Part shown: positions 61,674-64,000 of the stretch, one piece after another
Layout: every line of letters begins with the position of its first letter
Numbering within the stretch: the stretch's first letter is position 1
Assembly (NCBI RefSeq): GCF_029689945.1
Contig: NZ_CP121451.1
Span: 5,456,001 to 5,520,000, forward strand
DNA length: 64,000 nucleotides
Direction: 5' to 3'
Source of the DNA: Paenibacillus amylolyticus
GTDB lineage: Bacteria; Bacillota; Bacilli; Paenibacillales; Paenibacillaceae
Made by a program: the position numbers and the translations under genes
Notes under the pieces: model-generated
Told to the model about the DNA's origin: nothing
Seen by the model: the letters and a program-made list of their open reading frames with translations, nothing else
Databases searched by the model: none

Positions 61674-64000
61674 TCACAACTGCAACAATTTAAAGTGACG
61701 CAGGGCTGCTCCACCTTTGAAAACAATATACAGCTCATTCACTTTATGTGGTGCCTCAAGCGAAGACTGGACCGTTGTCCACTTAGTATCTTTTCCGTTC
61801 ACACTGCCTCCAGGCCCAGAAACTTCACACACACCGAGCAGCTCGCCTTCCACTCCTCCGGAACGAATCTCCAGTCTGCCTGCTTCCCCAAAAGCTGCCA
61901 CTCTGGCTTCAAATCCCTGAACTTCCTGAGCATCAATACGGTTGAAAGCAATCCAGGATGATTGACCCTCTCGATATAAGGGCTCTTCCCGAGTGATGGC
62001 CCGAACTGCCGAACGTCCCTCCAGGCATTCATCCAACAGAACACCTGCACAAGCATCATAATTCTCGGCAAAGGTAAGCAGATGCAGCGGACGATCAGGA
62101 ATCGTCTCACCTTCAATCTCAATATCAGCCGACTGGCGGATATCTGCGGAAGAACGCCCTGCCCGAATGGCCCAGGTCGCTGTCTCCAGGCAGTATCGAT
62201 CTCGGGTAACATCCCATAATGCCAGCTTCTGAACAGGGATCTCGAAACGTATCGTAACACGCGCCCCTGCTTTCACATGAACACGGCGGAAAGCAAGCAG
62301 TTGCTTCTGTGCACGTTTCACTCGTGAGGTATGTGCAGATCCATAGATCTGAACGACTTCATCACTGTCACGTTCACCCTTATTGTATACCTCCACTTCA
62401 ATCTGCAATTGATCTGTGGCGGCGGCTCCCGCTGAGGTACTGCGACTTACACGAATCGCTTCATATTCAAATTCCGAATAGGTTAAGCCATGACCAAATG
62501 CATATTGAACCGGTCCTTGATGATACATATAAGTCATGCCACGCTGAATGATGTCATAATCCATGATGTCAGGAAGCTGGGATTCATCTGCATACCATGT
62601 CATGTTCAATCTGCCTGCCGGGGCATAATAGCCTAATAGCACATCAGCAAGCGCATTCCCCAATTCTTGGCCTGCATGAGTCATATATACGATTGCCCGG
62701 GCTGTATCTTTCAATTCCTGAAGGGCAAATGGATAACTGCCCATAATAACAACCACCGTATTGGGATTAACTTCACACACCGCTTTGACAAGCTCGACCT
62801 GATTCAGTGGAAGCAGCAGACTAGGGCGGTCAATTTCTTCTTTGCCGTTGATGTATGGGCTGTTACCCACAACAACGACAGATGCCTGACTGCTTCGTGC
62901 AGCTTCTACGGCTTGTTCGATTCCGTGTGCCACCCTATTAATATGAAATCCCGTAGCTTGTTCACCTTGTGGGGGAAGTGGCGTCAAAGCAGAATGTCCC
63001 TGATGTTCGCTCAAGCCAACGGGGATACCGTTCCACGTGTGCAAGGTGTTACTTCCATCCGTTTCGGGATTAATTTGAACAACTTCCTTCACAAACCAGC
63101 CGCCAATCTCCGGTGCGTTTGCCTGATAGATGCCTTGTTCGGTTAAGGTTACGAATCGGTTATTGTTCACACTTCGTAGCGTGTGACTTCCCCAGCCCCA
63201 ATCCTGATGTATAAATTCGGTGGCTGTCGATGTACTTCCCTCGTGTACAGCAATGAGTGTACCTTCCGCACCCAGGGTTATGACTTGTCCATCTGCTGTC
63301 TGGAGCTGAATACGGTCATTCCCATCTGTATATGTTACGTTTGTTTGGGGTAGTCGATTGCGCAGTCCATCAAGGACGGATACACGATAAGGCAGTGTGC
63401 CACTGTACCAATCCGTATAGACCACATCGGCAAGGGGTCCAATGACACTGATCTTCTGTAATGCTTCTGGCTTCAAGGGGAGCAATCCATCATTTTGGAG
63501 TAAAACTATGGATTCGGCAGCGGCACGATAACTAAGTTTGGCATGCTCTGGTGCACACAATACCGACTCGGGGATGGATGCATAAGGGTTGCGTCCGGAC
63601 TGATCCAGTTGTCCAAGTCGCATCCGCACACCAAAGATGTTACGAATCGCTCGGTCCAAATCAGTGACTTTCAATAGCCCTTGATCAAGAGCTTCCTCCA
63701 GCGCAGATACGACAAGATCAACCTCATCCGTAAGACAATCCACTCCTGCCTTCAATGCACCTGCTGCTGATTCGGCATGACTGGTGTGATAACCATGATA
63801 GTTCACTGTTTGAGACAGATCCCCCCATCACATACAATAAAACCTGGCATCGCCCACTCGCCCTTAACCACATCATTCACATACGGACTTTCAATGGCAG
63901 GTGTACCGTTGATGGAGTTGTAAGCTGTCATCATGGACAAAGCTCCGCCCTCCACAAATGGCGTCTCAAATGCTTTTAAATAATATTCCCGCAGGTTGCG
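61674..64000 (-). CDS. GH3 glycosidase, N-terminus outside window, apparent frameshift
   Basis: The visible part runs from within the GH3 TIM barrel (MMTAYNSINGTPAIESPYV, nucleophile Asp in FIVCDGGDLSQT) to the stop. The C-terminal alpha/beta sandwich (SIVLLQNDGLLPLKPEAL...VVVVGNSPYINGKEEIDRPS) is interrupted by a beta-rich insert of about 100 residues resembling a fascin-like trefoil (GQVITLGAEGTLIAVHEG...NNRFVTLTEQGIYQAN). A fibronectin III-like domain and a further beta module follow. The frame breaks at the C-run 63821-63826, one base short. Beta-glucosidase or beta-xylosidase activity cannot be separated by eye. Confidence 0.88.

Overview
The window looks like chromosomal DNA of a spore-forming Bacillota, most likely Paenibacillus. 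The evidence is ylbJ next to coaD and rsmD, a ger spore-germination operon, YesM/YesN-type two-component regulators, many secreted or cytosolic glycan enzymes, strong GGAGG ribosome sites and frequent GTG/TTG starts. I see no rRNA, tRNA, CRISPR array, insertion sequence or prophage.

One caveat governs everything. About half of the real genes are split by single-base frame changes, roughly 40 in 64 kb. Nearly all are one base short within a run of 2-7 identical bases, and core genes such as rpiA are hit too. This is the signature of a homopolymer-error draft sequence, not of gene decay. I therefore report each such gene as one CDS over its full span and give the apparent break position.

Layout. 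1-3.5 kb: ylbJ (partial), coaD, rsmD and three small uncharacterised genes. 3.5-17 kb: a glycan-uptake locus, all on the minus strand, with a GH74-X2-CBM3 xyloglucanase, a YesN/YesM two-component system, an ABC sugar importer (binding lipoprotein plus two permeases) and a GH2 beta-galactosidase. cre-like sites lie upstream of the xyloglucanase and of the binding protein. About 17.3-17.5 kb: a cluster of inverted intergenic repeats. 17.6-23.1 kb: an SMP-30 lactonase-like protein, an Axe2-like acetylxylan esterase, an alpha/beta esterase and an AraC regulator divergent from a GH42 beta-galactosidase. Together with the xyloglucanase locus this would deacetylate and trim hemicellulose side chains. 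23.5-25.2 kb: a WYL regulator and an unknown protein. 25.3-29.4 kb: uxaA-uxaB (hexuronate catabolism) with a divergent AraC regulator. 29.5-38 kb: a ribosomal-protection (Tet-type) GTPase with an internal amber codon, a TPR protein, a phosphotransferase, a GDSL lipase and a MarR-MMPL exporter operon. 38-46.2 kb: acetyltransferases, a BadF-type kinase remnant, a methyltransferase, an alpha/beta hydrolase, a B12-binding protein with a hybrid histidine kinase, a MarR regulator and rpiA. 46.6-52.2 kb: a chemoreceptor followed by a single-module NRPS-like reductase. 52.3-57.6 kb: a TraX-like protein, an acetyltransferase and a gerA-gerC-gerD-gerB operon. 57.6-64 kb: a fucose mutarotase, a MarR-MFS operon, a second MFS exporter and a GH3 glycosidase that runs off the right edge.

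The most interesting system is at 41.3-44.1 kb. A cobalamin-binding protein carries the Wx9EH adenosylcobalamin-photoreceptor signature of CarH/LitR but has no MerR DNA-binding domain. It sits 12 bp upstream of a soluble hybrid histidine kinase that has no sensor domain of its own. This suggests a light- or B12-responsive phosphorelay. The A-PCP-reductase NRPS placed directly behind a chemoreceptor gene is the second candidate.
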